From Cyclobacterium amurskyense (lineage in GTDB: Bacteria; Bacteroidota; Bacteroidia; Cytophagales; Cyclobacteriaceae): a stretch of 64,000 nt of DNA. Location: NCBI RefSeq assembly GCF_001050135.1, contig NZ_CP012040.1, positions 5,597,001 to 5,661,000 on the forward strand, read 5' to 3'. Each line of letters starts with the position of its first letter. Position 1 is the stretch's first letter. The position numbers were made by a program, and so were the translations under genes. Shown here in pieces: positions 1 through 9,001 of the stretch. A model generated the notes under the pieces. The model had not been told where the DNA came from. It searched no databases and saw nothing but the letters and a program-made list of their open reading frames with translations.

Positions 1-480
1 AATATCTATTCCCGAAGTAATTAAAGGAACATCTCCATACAGCATAATCAATTTAAGGTATATGTAAGCCCTAAGTGTCATTACTTCACCTTTAAACCTA
101 TTAATAGCCTCTTGATCATCCTCTTCTACAAGGTCTACATTGTCCATAAAATCATTGGCTCTTCGTATGCCTCTATAAGCATTTTGCCACTCTGAATAAA
201 ATTTACCTGAAGCGATAGTACCAAACCCACGTTGAATATCCGTGTTTGAATTAAATGGATGGTTGGTCATCAACTGATCTGTTATTCCATCAAAATAGAA
301 AATATTTGTTCCGTCTAAAGAAGGATAAACAGCATTAGAGGCATATTCTAAATCTTCTAGTGTTTTCCAAAAGATCTCTTTTGAAATCCTATCGTTTGGA
401 ATTGTTTCTAATAAATCTTCTTGACATGCCACCAATGAAAAGATAGTTAAGCACAGCAATATATATTTAAAATTCTTCAT
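1..480 (-). CDS. SusD/RagB-family nutrient-binding lipoprotein (C-terminus outside window)
   Basis: This is the N-terminal 160 codons of a SusD/RagB-type surface lipoprotein; the frame is open to the left edge, so the gene is partial. The start at 480 gives a lipoprotein signal ending in LVAC, with the lipidated cysteine at residue 19. The following residues (QEDLLETIPNDRIS) and the later RAYIYLKLIMLYGDVPLI stretch are typical of SusD helical (TPR-like) regions. SusD proteins cap the SusC channel and bind the incoming ligand at the cell surface. It lies 18 bases after the SusC stop on the same strand, so it is the partner of that SusC and part of the sigma/FecR-controlled locus. The substrate cannot be read from the sequence. 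Confidence 0.93.
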   Translation of the reverse strand, partial: MKNFKYILLCLTIFSLVACQEDLLETIPNDRISKEIFWKTLEDLEYASNAVYPSLDGTNIFYFDGITDQLMTNHPFNSNTDIQRGFGTIASGKFYSEWQNAYRGIRRANDFMDNVDLVEEDDQEAINRFKGEVMTLRAYIYLKLIMLYGDVPLITSGIDI

Positions 481-498
481 GTTTTCAGCTATTAAATA

Positions 499-3400
499 TT
501 AAAACCTAACGTTTGCTCCAAGGGAATACATGCTTACTTGTGGGTAATACTGTCCCCTTCCTGAAGGTATCTCAGGATCCAAATCCCATCTATTTAACTC
601 AGAAAAAGTCAACAAATTGGTAGCCCCAAGAAAAACACGAATACTGTTTACTGAAACTTTTTCTAAAATTGATTCAGGCAGTGTATATCCTAAAACTACA
701 TTCTTCAATCTTAGGTAAGAAGCATCAATCAACTGCGAATCTGAGGTTTGAAAATTCCTAGGATCCCCTTTGATTGGTCTTGGAAACTCTGCATCTGGAT
801 TTTCCGGTGTCCAATAGTTATCCGTATAAATCGCATGGGTAAAAGTTTCATAAGTAGCAATTTGCTGAAAAGCACCATCTAGTCTGGTCTTATGTCCTGC
901 AGCTCCTTGAAATTGGTAAAACAAATCAAAATTACCATAGGTAAAAGTACCGTTCATGCCAAAATCAAATTTAGGGAAAGATAAGCCCAGGTATTGATGG
1001 TCATTTTCATTGATAATTCCATCTTCATTTACATCTACATACTTAACATCTCCGGGAGCACTATTGGGTCTAAGCGTAGGGTAATTATCTACCTCTTCCT
1101 GTGTTTGAAATACTCCATCTGTAATATAACCCCAGTGAGAATTTATAGGCATTCCTTCTTGTATAATGAATCGGGGTGCGGTTGTACCTCCAGATATGTA
1201 AGGCCCCGAATTCACTAAATCAATCACCTCATTTTTGTTTTGACTGAAATTAAGTCCCAGGTCATAAGTTAATTTCTGACCTCCACGATAATTTAATCCA
1301 ATTTCATACCCTCTATTGTTAACAACTCCTGCATTCTGTACTGGAGCTCCTAAACCGATTAAAGCTGGAATTGGCAATTGAAGTAAAATTCCATCGGTAG
1401 TTTTATCATAATAATCAAAAGTCAAAGAAATCCTATCTTCCATTAAACCCATATCAAAACCAATATTGGTTTGATAGGTGGTTTCCCAAGTTAGATTCTG
1501 ATTGGCAAGATTGGTTTGCGTAAATCCTTGTACCGGTGCTTCATTGAATGAATAATTGATAGCGCTTAGGGTTTCATAGAATGAATATAACCCTACTGCC
1601 TGGTTACCAGTACCACCATACGAACCTCTTAATTTAAATTCATTTATCAAATCTTTCCATTCTGTCCAGAAAGTTTCTTCAGACAATCTCCAACCTGCAG
1701 AAAAAGAAGGGAAAAAACTATATCTGTTATCTTGATTGAATCGTGATGATCCGTCATAGCGACCATTCACTTCAATGAAATAACGATCATTGAAGTTATA
1801 ATTTAACCTAGAAAAATAAGATCTAAGCCCCCACTCACTATCAACTCCGGTAGCATCGCGGTTTTCATTGGAACCTTGACTTAAAGATTGAACATCGTTG
1901 TTATAAAACTCTTGTCGATAACCGGTAATATAGTTTGTCTCATGTTCTATTGTTGAATAGCCCAGTAAACCAGTAAATTTATGCTTGTTTATAGCTTTAG
2001 TATAAGTCAAAAGGCTATTTAAAGTACCTTCTCGAGTATTGGACCTGTATTCCCTTAGACTGTTAAAAGCACGTTGGGCAACTCTTCCGGTTAATGGGTC
2101 TTCATTTCTATATTGATTCAGAAAATTTTTCACTTGAACATGCGTATTTCTTATAGCATACTGTGTGGAGAAATTTAACCCAGGTAGGATTTCATAGTCG
2201 AATTTTACACTCCCCGTCAAGTAATCATTTATTGTTCTGCTGTCTCCTGTAAGTTCGGCAAATAGAAGTGGGTTATTCACTTGTGGACCTAGCCCATATT
2301 CACCTGACTCATATTTTGGCCATGAAAATTTACTAGCATGAAGCATGTACTGAAATACCAGTGACTCACCATTTCCTGCTACAGACCTTCCTGCAGGCTG
2401 AAGTGATTCTTTAGTCCGGTAATTTAAATCACCTGAAAACTTAATTTTTTCAGATGCTTTAAGGTCCAAATTCATCCTAAACTCATTCAGTTTATCGCTG
2501 AAATTCGGTGCAACACCATCAATTTCCTGATGTCTAACACTAAATCTTCCAGTAAAATTTTCACCTCCTCCACTTACTGAGAGGGTGTGATTTTGTTGAG
2601 GTGCTGTCTTAAGCATGCCAAGTTCATCTTTTCTCCAGTAAGGAAAAGGGAGAGGGTATTCAGGACTTGGTGCATTGGCAACATAATTGTCAATATATTC
2701 ATCAGTGTAAGGAATAGTTCTGCCCGCATTTGCATAGGCATCATTTTCCAAGCGGAAATAGCTTTCCAGGTCCATATGCTCAGGTCTGTTGGTTACCTCC
2801 TGCAAGGCAAAATAACCGTCATAGCTAACAGAAATCTTACCTTCTGTACCACGTTTGGTTGTTACCAAAATAACACCATTAGCAGCTCTTGATCCATAGA
2901 TAGCTGCAGAGGAAGCATCTTTAAGCACTGTTACTGAAGCAATATCATTCGGGTTAATGTCATTGATTCTTTGTTCAATTCCATCCACTATTACTAAAGG
3001 ATTGTTGTTCCCAAGCGTGGTGATTCCTCGAATTCGAATATTAATATTACTGTTGCCCGGTCTGCCCCCCTGATCTACAACTGTGACTCCAGGAGCCAGT
3101 CCTTGAAGTGATTGTTGAAAATCTGCTACAGGTCTCCTTTCAAGCTTTTCTCCATCTACTTGCGCCAGTGAGTTGGTTACAGATAATTTCTCCTGAACAC
3201 CATAACCTACGACTACTACTTCATCAAGCGATGTCTGATCCTCTTTTAATACGATGGAGAGTTGAGTCTGAGTACCAGGTACAATTCGCTGGGACTCGTA
3301 GCCAATAAAAGTGATCACAAGTACCTCCCCTTCAGGGACTTCAATACTAAAATTACCATCAAGATCAGACACCGTACCAATAGTGGTACCTTCAACAACT

Positions 3401-3855
3401 ATTGTTGCTCCTGGTATAGGAGCTCCATTTACATCCTTAACTACTCCCTTAATAGGAGTGATCAATTCTTCTTCAGATGAATTTTCGGTTTCGGGCAGTC
3501 TACCCACATAAATGGTATTGTTTACCTGTTTAAACTTAAGTGCCGTATTTGCTGAAATTTCATATAGAATTTCATAGACAGATTTTCGGCCCGGTTCCAA
3601 TACAAGTTTGCTATTACCCTTAAACTGATCATCTGCAAAAACCAACCTGTATTCAGTTTGCTTTTCAACGAGATCAATAATATTTCTAATATGCCATTCA
3701 GCCTGATTGACCTGTAGATAAGTTTCATCTATTGGCTTGATTTGCGCATTTGTGTCATTCGCAAGTAAGGTACTTAGGAAGATCACCTGCAACAGCAAAC
3801 CATATAAGATATGACGTGATACCATTTTAATTAGGTGAAGTATTTTTGTTTTCAT
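499..3855 (-). CDS. SusC/RagA TonB-linked outer-membrane protein with STN domain
   Basis: A 1118-residue TonB-dependent transporter. In order: a signal peptide ending near NDTNAQ (about residue 38), an STN (secretin/TonB short N-terminal) domain at about 53-117, a carboxypeptidase-regulatory-like beta-sandwich at 136-205, a TonB-box-like DEVVVVGYG at 211-219, the plug to about 335, and a long beta barrel ending in an aromatic-rich strand (GANVRF). In this family the STN domain contacts FecR in the periplasm and signals through an ECF sigma factor. Both genes lie directly upstream in transcription order. SusD follows 18 bases downstream. The imported ligand is unknown. Confidence 0.95.
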   Translation of the reverse strand: MKTKILHLIKMVSRHILYGLLLQVIFLSTLLANDTNAQIKPIDETYLQVNQAEWHIRNIIDLVEKQTEYRLVFADDQFKGNSKLVLEPGRKSVYEILYEISANTALKFKQVNNTIYVGRLPETENSSEEELITPIKGVVKDVNGAPIPGATIVVEGTTIGTVSDLDGNFSIEVPEGEVLVITFIGYESQRIVPGTQTQLSIVLKEDQTSLDEVVVVGYGVQEKLSVTNSLAQVDGEKLERRPVADFQQSLQGLAPGVTVVDQGGRPGNSNINIRIRGITTLGNNNPLVIVDGIEQRINDINPNDIASVTVLKDASSAAIYGSRAANGVILVTTKRGTEGKISVSYDGYFALQEVTNRPEHMDLESYFRLENDAYANAGRTIPYTDEYIDNYVANAPSPEYPLPFPYWRKDELGMLKTAPQQNHTLSVSGGGENFTGRFSVRHQEIDGVAPNFSDKLNEFRMNLDLKASEKIKFSGDLNYRTKESLQPAGRSVAGNGESLVFQYMLHASKFSWPKYESGEYGLGPQVNNPLLFAELTGDSRTINDYLTGSVKFDYEILPGLNFSTQYAIRNTHVQVKNFLNQYRNEDPLTGRVAQRAFNSLREYRSNTREGTLNSLLTYTKAINKHKFTGLLGYSTIEHETNYITGYRQEFYNNDVQSLSQGSNENRDATGVDSEWGLRSYFSRLNYNFNDRYFIEVNGRYDGSSRFNQDNRYSFFPSFSAGWRLSEETFWTEWKDLINEFKLRGSYGGTGNQAVGLYSFYETLSAINYSFNEAPVQGFTQTNLANQNLTWETTYQTNIGFDMGLMEDRISLTFDYYDKTTDGILLQLPIPALIGLGAPVQNAGVVNNRGYEIGLNYRGGQKLTYDLGLNFSQNKNEVIDLVNSGPYISGGTTAPRFIIQEGMPINSHWGYITDGVFQTQEEVDNYPTLRPNSAPGDVKYVDVNEDGIINENDHQYLGLSFPKFDFGMNGTFTYGNFDLFYQFQGAAGHKTRLDGAFQQIATYETFTHAIYTDNYWTPENPDAEFPRPIKGDPRNFQTSDSQLIDASYLRLKNVVLGYTLPESILEKVSVNSIRVFLGATNLLTFSELNRWDLDPEIPSGRGQYYPQVSMYSLGANVRF

Positions 3856-3896
3856 ATTTTAGTATGTTTTTATAGGATGAAATTTTATAAGAACGG

Positions 3897-3939
3897 ACAG
3901 GGTAAACCCGGACATTTGGCGATGGAGGGTTTATCCTGT
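3897..3939. promoter_or_regulatory. Hairpin in the fecR-susC spacer
   Basis: Two 13-base arms (3897-3909 and 3927-3939) pair with a single mismatch around an 17-base loop, about 40 bases ahead of the susC start. No T-run follows in the minus-strand direction, so a simple intrinsic terminator is unlikely. An mRNA-processing or stability element between a low-abundance regulator and an abundant transporter is plausible. A hairpin occupies the same place in the second sigma/FecR locus (26975-26998). Confidence 0.5.
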
Positions 3940-3957
3940 AATTATTTATCTCATAGG

Positions 3958-4944
3958 CTAATTTGAATTAAGTTTGACATTTTTATTCTCAATTTTGTGA
4001 TTGAAGTTCAATGTAAAGCCCAAACCGGAAAGCAAATTATCAAGGTTATCATTTTGAAAGGTACCCGAAACAGTCCTGTCTATGTTGATATTTTTATCTG
4101 TATCAAATTTCACCCCATACCAATCCTCTAGTTGCTGAAGAACGGCTTTAAGCTTTTTCTTTTGAAACTTTATTTGCCCGTCTTTCCAAGCAATTTCATT
4201 GGCATATTTAAAGGGTTTTACTGTCAATTTCTCGGAATTATTTATCCCATGTTCAACCATTTCTCCCGGCAATAAGAAGGCCTCATTAGTGGCATTTTTC
4301 ACCTTGACCTTACCTTCAATTAAAGCTACTTTAGTACCTGTTGGCCTGTTGCTGACATTAAAGCTTGTCCCCAATACCTCCGTAGTTAATTCTCCTGCAA
4401 AAACTATAAAAGGTCTTTCCAAATCCTGGTGCACTTCGAAAAATGCCTCTCCTTCCAAATAGACCTCTCTGAATTGCTTATTGAATGTAGAAGGAAATTT
4501 GATATTGGAATTACTGTTTACTAACACTTTGCTTTCATCAGGAAGGATGAGATATAACTTCTCACCTGAAGGAACAGATTTCTCGATCCATTCTGTTAGA
4601 ACAACTTCCTCCTGAGTTTTGGAGCTATTTTCCAAAATTACTTTTGCAGATAAAAATAGAAAACCTGCCAATATCAACCATACTGCTGCAGATTTTAATA
4701 GTGGATACCTATTCCGGTCAATTGTAATTTCAGATTTATTACCTGTCTTCTGTTCTATTTTACTCCAGAGGTCATTTTTCTTATTATCAGAATAGATGGT
4801 ATGTGCAGATTCTTCCCAAGATGCCTCAAATATCTTATTGATTTCCTTTCCAGAATTATTATTCTCAAGCCATTTACCTACCTCTATTTCTTCCTTTTTA
4901 GGAGATAAACCATTTAGGTAACGTCTTAATTTTTCTTTGTCCAA
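3958..4944 (-). CDS. FecR-family anti-sigma factor
   Basis: A 328-residue single-pass inner-membrane protein. An N-terminal cytosolic region of about 80 residues should bind the sigma factor. A membrane segment follows at about 85-104 (SAAVWLILAGFLFLSAK). Next comes a periplasmic FecR domain containing the family signatures YLEGEAFFEVHQD and VLGTSFNVS, and a C-terminal DUF4974-type domain with DRTVSGTFQNDNLDNLL. It is expected to hold the ECF sigma factor until the STN-type SusC signals ligand occupancy. It lies between the sigma gene (108 bases away) and susC (102 bases away). Length and domain order are normal for the family. Confidence 0.93.
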   Translation of the reverse strand: MDKEKLRRYLNGLSPKKEEIEVGKWLENNNSGKEINKIFEASWEESAHTIYSDNKKNDLWSKIEQKTGNKSEITIDRNRYPLLKSAAVWLILAGFLFLSAKVILENSSKTQEEVVLTEWIEKSVPSGEKLYLILPDESKVLVNSNSNIKFPSTFNKQFREVYLEGEAFFEVHQDLERPFIVFAGELTTEVLGTSFNVSNRPTGTKVALIEGKVKVKNATNEAFLLPGEMVEHGINNSEKLTVKPFKYANEIAWKDGQIKFQKKKLKAVLQQLEDWYGVKFDTDKNINIDRTVSGTFQNDNLDNLLSGLGFTLNFNHKIENKNVKLNSN

Positions 4945-5052
4945 TTTCTTTGCCTTTTTTTATAATACACTGGCAAAGTAGAAATCACGTGCTTTTCAAT
5001 TAAAAAATGTTAAAAAAACTTTATGAAAAAATTAAATCTTAATGTTCTGTTA

Positions 5053-5655
5053 TCAGCAATACAAAATTTCATTCATAAAAAGCAGAAATAAAACTATGTT
5101 ATCAAAATTATTCACCTTAAAAGACTTTTTTGCCTTATAAATATGGTGCTCAACAGTACGGGTAGAAATTGATAATTTTTCTGCGATTTCCTTATTAGAC
5201 AAGCCATCGATTTTACTTAAAATAAAAACTCTTTGTCGAATTTTAGGCATTTTACTAACAACTTCAAGCGCTTCACGTGTTGTTTCCTTCAGGCAAATTT
5301 CTCTTTCAATGTCCAACCCATCAAAAGATTTTTCATCCGAAATATTAGAAAGATCACACATTTTTTTTTGATCTCTTATCCGATTAAGTATTCTATTTTT
5401 GATGGACCTATAAAGATATGCTGAGAAAGACTTTTCAGGGTCAAAAGATTTTCTATTGTCCCAAACACCTATAAAAACTATTTGTACAACCTCTTCTGCC
5501 TCTTCTGCATTTAATAGAAAGGAAGAGGCAAAACCCAACATTCTGTCTATGTACCGATGGTACAACTCCTCAAATGCAAATTTGTCACCTTGTTTTAAAA
5601 GCAAGACTAAATCCGTTTCATTATGTTGAGATTTTTTCCTCACTCTTTTCTTCAA
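5053..5655 (-). CDS. ECF RNA polymerase sigma factor (FecI-like)
   Basis: A 200-residue sigma-70 family protein with region 2 at about 25-95 (FEELYHRYIDRMLGFA; AEEVVQIVFIGVWDNR) and region 4 helix-turn-helix at about 130-180 (RVFILSKIDGLSNKEIAEKL). There is no region 3, as expected for the ECF group. It should direct RNA polymerase to the downstream susCD promoter when freed from FecR. The gene starts 45 bases after the stop of the PhoD-like phosphatase, so co-transcription with that gene or a promoter in the short gap are both possible. No ECF promoter consensus could be recognised by eye. Confidence 0.92.
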   Translation of the reverse strand: MKKRVRKKSQHNETDLVLLLKQGDKFAFEELYHRYIDRMLGFASSFLLNAEEAEEVVQIVFIGVWDNRKSFDPEKSFSAYLYRSIKNRILNRIRDQKKMCDLSNISDEKSFDGLDIEREICLKETTREALEVVSKMPKIRQRVFILSKIDGLSNKEIAEKLSISTRTVEHHIYKAKKSFKVNNFDNIVLFLLFMNEILYC

Positions 5656-5700
5656 ATGGAATTTTAATTGACTTAAATGATAGCGTTAAAATTAAAAAAA

Positions 5701-7164
5701 TTATCCAATAAAGGATTCCTCATGCATTTCCTTTCCAAAAACATCTCTATGTTTGAAACTGATTTTTGGCTTACCTGATTTCCTGTCTACATGAATAGAC
5801 AGAAAGCCTCCTATCAAATTAAGGTATTGATGCTCTCGCCGAACGTCACCTTTATCCCAACCCTGCACATGATAATCACTCACCGGGCCTGATCCAAATT
5901 CCATCAGTCCCGTTTCAGCATCTTTGGAAACGTATTGCCAGTGCCTGTCTCCATTTACTACAAACATGTTTTTCTGGCTGGAAAGGTAGCGCCTTAACCA
6001 TTCTCCTTCATGGCTAAAGTTACTATTGGAATGATTGTCTTTCTTTTTCTCTCTATCCGGACCAACTATGGGAGTAGCCGTAAAAAGAAGTTTGAAAGTA
6101 GCATCTGATTCAGCTACAGATTTGGTAAACCAATCTATTTGCTCCTTACCCCAAATACTCTTTTCAACACCATCTTCCATGTCATTGGCCGACCTGTACT
6201 CTCTGCCTTCCACCATCCAGAATTGTAGGTCTTTGCCCCAGCGAACTGTACGATAAGGTTTGTCATCTATTGGTACATTTTCATACCAAAGCTTAACGCC
6301 ATCTTGAAAGGTTAAATCTCCATAAGGTCCTTTGCCAAGATAAGCATCGTCTTTTAATACATCATGGTCATCCTTGATCATATAAATAGGGACTTTCTTG
6401 AAAAAATCTCTCAAGGAAGGCCAGCCATTCATTGCGTGCCATTTGTGACGTGCTTTTTCAATATTTTTAGCCAATGGGCCTGGTTTGTCATAATAGATGT
6501 AATCACCTGTATGCACAAAAAAGTCGGGATTGAGTTTGGCCATGCTGTCATAGGTATGAAAACCTCTTTTCTTGTCATCAAAACTCCAGAAATACTGACA
6601 AGTGGAAGTAGTTAAAAGTACAGGAACTTTGTCATTCCTCCCTGGTGCGGTTGAAAAAGCCCCACTTTCATAATTCACTTTTCTGGATGCTGTACTTTTT
6701 GCTTCCAATTCAATTTGATAAGCATGTCCCGGCTTAAGTCCCTTCACTGGAATTTGGGCTGTAAAGTCATTCTCAGCGCTTGCCTTTTTCCAGTCAGAAG
6801 TAAAAACAACACGCCCTTGTTTATCTTTCACTATAGCCCTTACCAAACCCTCTGTTCCAGCTACAGCCCCATCCATTTTACTTACCTCCTGATTTTCATC
6901 AAAATCAATTGGATGTCTGAACACCTTTTCTATTCGTTCATGTCTAACAGGGTTTGGTTCGGCCTGAGCACAAAGCCTTGTCCAAAGCATCGATGTCTTG
7001 GTATCTACCTCTGCTATTTTAAATCCATTGGTAAAAAAGGGCCCTTCAGTATCCATCTTGATGGTAAAAGAATTGGCTTTTGAGGCAATCTTGGGTGCTA
7101 CTGCAAACGTTAGAAGTCCAGTGAAAATCTTTTTAAAAAAATCTCTTCTGTTATTAAAGTTCAT
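5701..7164 (-). CDS. PhoD-like metallophosphatase/phosphodiesterase, Tat-exported (cassette A)
   Basis: A 487-residue enzyme of the alkaline phosphatase D (PhoD) family. The N-terminus carries a twin-arginine signal (NNRRDFFKKIF, residues 4-14), so it should be exported folded with its metals. An N-terminal beta domain (about 45-175) precedes the catalytic domain. Metal-site motifs are visible: STCQ with Cys189, HTGDYIYYD with Asp221, KDDHD at 264-268 and NGDRHW at 404-409. PhoD enzymes hydrolyse phosphate mono- and diesters such as teichoic acids and phospholipids; the natural substrate here is unknown. It follows a susC-susD pair and is clearly paralogous to the enzyme at 14051-15532. Confidence 0.9.
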   Translation of the reverse strand: MNFNNRRDFFKKIFTGLLTFAVAPKIASKANSFTIKMDTEGPFFTNGFKIAEVDTKTSMLWTRLCAQAEPNPVRHERIEKVFRHPIDFDENQEVSKMDGAVAGTEGLVRAIVKDKQGRVVFTSDWKKASAENDFTAQIPVKGLKPGHAYQIELEAKSTASRKVNYESGAFSTAPGRNDKVPVLLTTSTCQYFWSFDDKKRGFHTYDSMAKLNPDFFVHTGDYIYYDKPGPLAKNIEKARHKWHAMNGWPSLRDFFKKVPIYMIKDDHDVLKDDAYLGKGPYGDLTFQDGVKLWYENVPIDDKPYRTVRWGKDLQFWMVEGREYRSANDMEDGVEKSIWGKEQIDWFTKSVAESDATFKLLFTATPIVGPDREKKKDNHSNSNFSHEGEWLRRYLSSQKNMFVVNGDRHWQYVSKDAETGLMEFGSGPVSDYHVQGWDKGDVRREHQYLNLIGGFLSIHVDRKSGKPKISFKHRDVFGKEMHEESFIG

Positions 7165-7199
7165 CTTGGTTTTTTTATTATTCTGGTATTGGAACTTGG

Positions 7200-7292
7200 T
7201 TTAACATGGATTATGGTATAGGCCTATATATCAAGTAATTCAAACACTTTATTTGAAAGGTTCTGAAATCGTTATGCATAATACGGGTTAAT
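7200..7292 (+). repeat. Probable deleted copy of the palindromic intergenic repeat (copy 5)
   Basis: About 93 bases whose ends resemble the ends of the four long copies. The left end TTTAACATGGATTATG (7200-7215) matches the left end of copy 4. The right end TGCATAATACGGGTTAA (7275-7291) resembles the usual TGCATATTTCGGGTTTAA. The two ends are imperfect inverted repeats of each other. A TTCTGAAATCG piece (7261-7271) matches a conserved internal segment. The conserved centre is missing, so this would be an internal deletion derivative or an unusually diverged copy. Confidence 0.5.
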
Positions 7293-7305
7293 TTCTAAAA
7301 AAGGA

Positions 7306-7338
7306 AAATAGCCTCCCAAGTAAATCGGAAGGCTATTT
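7306..7338 (-). terminator. Intrinsic terminator after susD of cassette A
   Basis: Twelve-base arms (7306-7317 and 7327-7338, one mismatch) lie just after the susD stop. On the minus strand the hairpin is followed by a T-rich run (an A-rich run at 7296-7308 on the plus strand). It sits between susD and the phosphatase gene, so phosphatase expression may depend on read-through or its own promoter. Confidence 0.7.
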
Positions 7339-7351
7339 AAATAATTGTTAT

Positions 7352-8989
7352 TTAGTAACCAGGATTTTGCTTAAACTCCGCAGGATTACTTGCTCTATCT
7401 ATCTGGGTCTGTGGTATGGGTCTCACCAGATGCATTTCCTTAATGTTAGGACTTGCATCAAGATTATATTGCCTAACTCTCTCAAGTAAAGTACCGGTCC
7501 TTTTAAGGTCGTACCAGCGATGCTTCTCCCCTACCAACTCCCTGGCCCTTTCTTCCAAAATAAAATCCAGGTCAATATCTGCCGCATTCACTTGCATTTG
7601 CGCCTCCTTTCCAGGAATTGCAGCACGTGACCTCAATACGTTCATATAATCAGCGGCCGCATTGGCATCTCCTTGACGCCAGGCAGCTTCACTAGCTATC
7701 AAGTACATTTCTGCCAGTCTCACTACAGGGAAATCCCGTCTCCCTGCTGTTTCATTTGTACTGGGACGTAAAGGGTCCAGAAATTTCAACAATGAAGGAT
7801 AATTTCTACGCTGATTGGTACCAATTTCCTGATAAGCATTAACATCACCTATCCAATTCCCTTTGTAATCGATGATCCAATAAGGAGCAGCTTGTTTCAC
7901 TTCATCGGCTACAGGTTCCATTACAATATGTATGGCAGTATCTCCGGGAATTACCTGGTGTCCATTAATTTCACCAGGGATGTTTGCATACCAAACGGTT
8001 TTAAAAGAACCATTCCAACGTGCATCAACTTCCCTATCATATAAGCTAAATAAATAATTGGTTGGTAGAAAACGCTGAAAAGGCCTACCATTCTCCGTAT
8101 CCCTAACCATAGCAGGGTTGAAAGTATAGTCAAATATAAAATACAAGTGTCCGGAATTACCCGGTCCATTCAATAACGGATCATCGGTAAATTGCACTGT
8201 CCAAATAAATTCATTATTGGTGTCATTGTTGATATCCCAAAGGTCGGCATAAGGAGTAATCAGCTCAAAATCATAATTATTGATCACATTAGAGGCAAGT
8301 TCTTCTGCATCTTCCCAATTACCCAATGTCAATTGGACTCTGGCTAAAATGGCTTCTGCAGCCCCTTTGAAGGCTCGTCCAGGATCAGCAGCGCTTAAAG
8401 GCAAATTGGCAACCGCAAATTCCAAATCAGGTAGAATCCCACTGTTATAAATAGTAGTGGCAGGGGTTTTGTTTGCTTCTGTCTCTACTCCTTTGGTTTC
8501 TTCAAGTGAAAAGTGAACATCTCCCCACTGCTGAACCAAATGAAAATAATAGAGGGCACGAAGGAACCTCGCCTCTGCCTCAACTTCTTTTCTACGTGTA
8601 TCTGAAATACCAATGACCTCAGGAATTTTACTAACCACAGTATTGCATTGGTTTACCCCTACATACAAGGAATTCCATATGTTGGTTACCGTAGAATTGG
8701 TTCCTAGAAAGTTAGAAGAATAATTGTTGATATCAGGGTTATTGGCAATCCCTCCAAAACCATTGGTGAAGATATCTGTACCTGTTACGGTAAGGAAAAA
8801 ACCATTTTGCTGACCGTAAAAGCTTCTAAGCGTTGTATAAGACGCTTTGAGGCCATCCTCAATTCCTCTTTCTGTCACATAATAGCCATCAGATGTTGCC
8901 AAACTCACTGGATCTTCTGTTAATATTTCGCTACATCCATTTAATAAAAGGCCCAGAACGAAACAAATAATTATATTATAGAATTTCAT
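7352..8989 (-). CDS. SusD/RagB-family lipoprotein (cassette A)
   Basis: A 545-residue SusD homologue. A lipoprotein signal ends LLLNGC with the lipid-bearing cysteine at 19. The N-terminal half has the helical repeats of the family (EAEARFLRALYYFHLVQQWGD) and the C-terminus the usual PRRxFPVVRLAEMYLIASEA-type helix and a KQNPGY end. It should bind ligand at the cell surface with its SusC, whose gene ends 12 bases upstream. It is followed by a terminator and then a PhoD-like phosphatase. A ligand containing phosphate is suggested by the neighbour only; nothing in the protein itself shows it. Confidence 0.94.
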   Translation of the reverse strand: MKFYNIIICFVLGLLLNGCSEILTEDPVSLATSDGYYVTERGIEDGLKASYTTLRSFYGQQNGFFLTVTGTDIFTNGFGGIANNPDINNYSSNFLGTNSTVTNIWNSLYVGVNQCNTVVSKIPEVIGISDTRRKEVEAEARFLRALYYFHLVQQWGDVHFSLEETKGVETEANKTPATTIYNSGILPDLEFAVANLPLSAADPGRAFKGAAEAILARVQLTLGNWEDAEELASNVINNYDFELITPYADLWDINNDTNNEFIWTVQFTDDPLLNGPGNSGHLYFIFDYTFNPAMVRDTENGRPFQRFLPTNYLFSLYDREVDARWNGSFKTVWYANIPGEINGHQVIPGDTAIHIVMEPVADEVKQAAPYWIIDYKGNWIGDVNAYQEIGTNQRRNYPSLLKFLDPLRPSTNETAGRRDFPVVRLAEMYLIASEAAWRQGDANAAADYMNVLRSRAAIPGKEAQMQVNAADIDLDFILEERARELVGEKHRWYDLKRTGTLLERVRQYNLDASPNIKEMHLVRPIPQTQIDRASNPAEFKQNPGY

Positions 8990-9001
8990 GTTATCGACAG
9001 G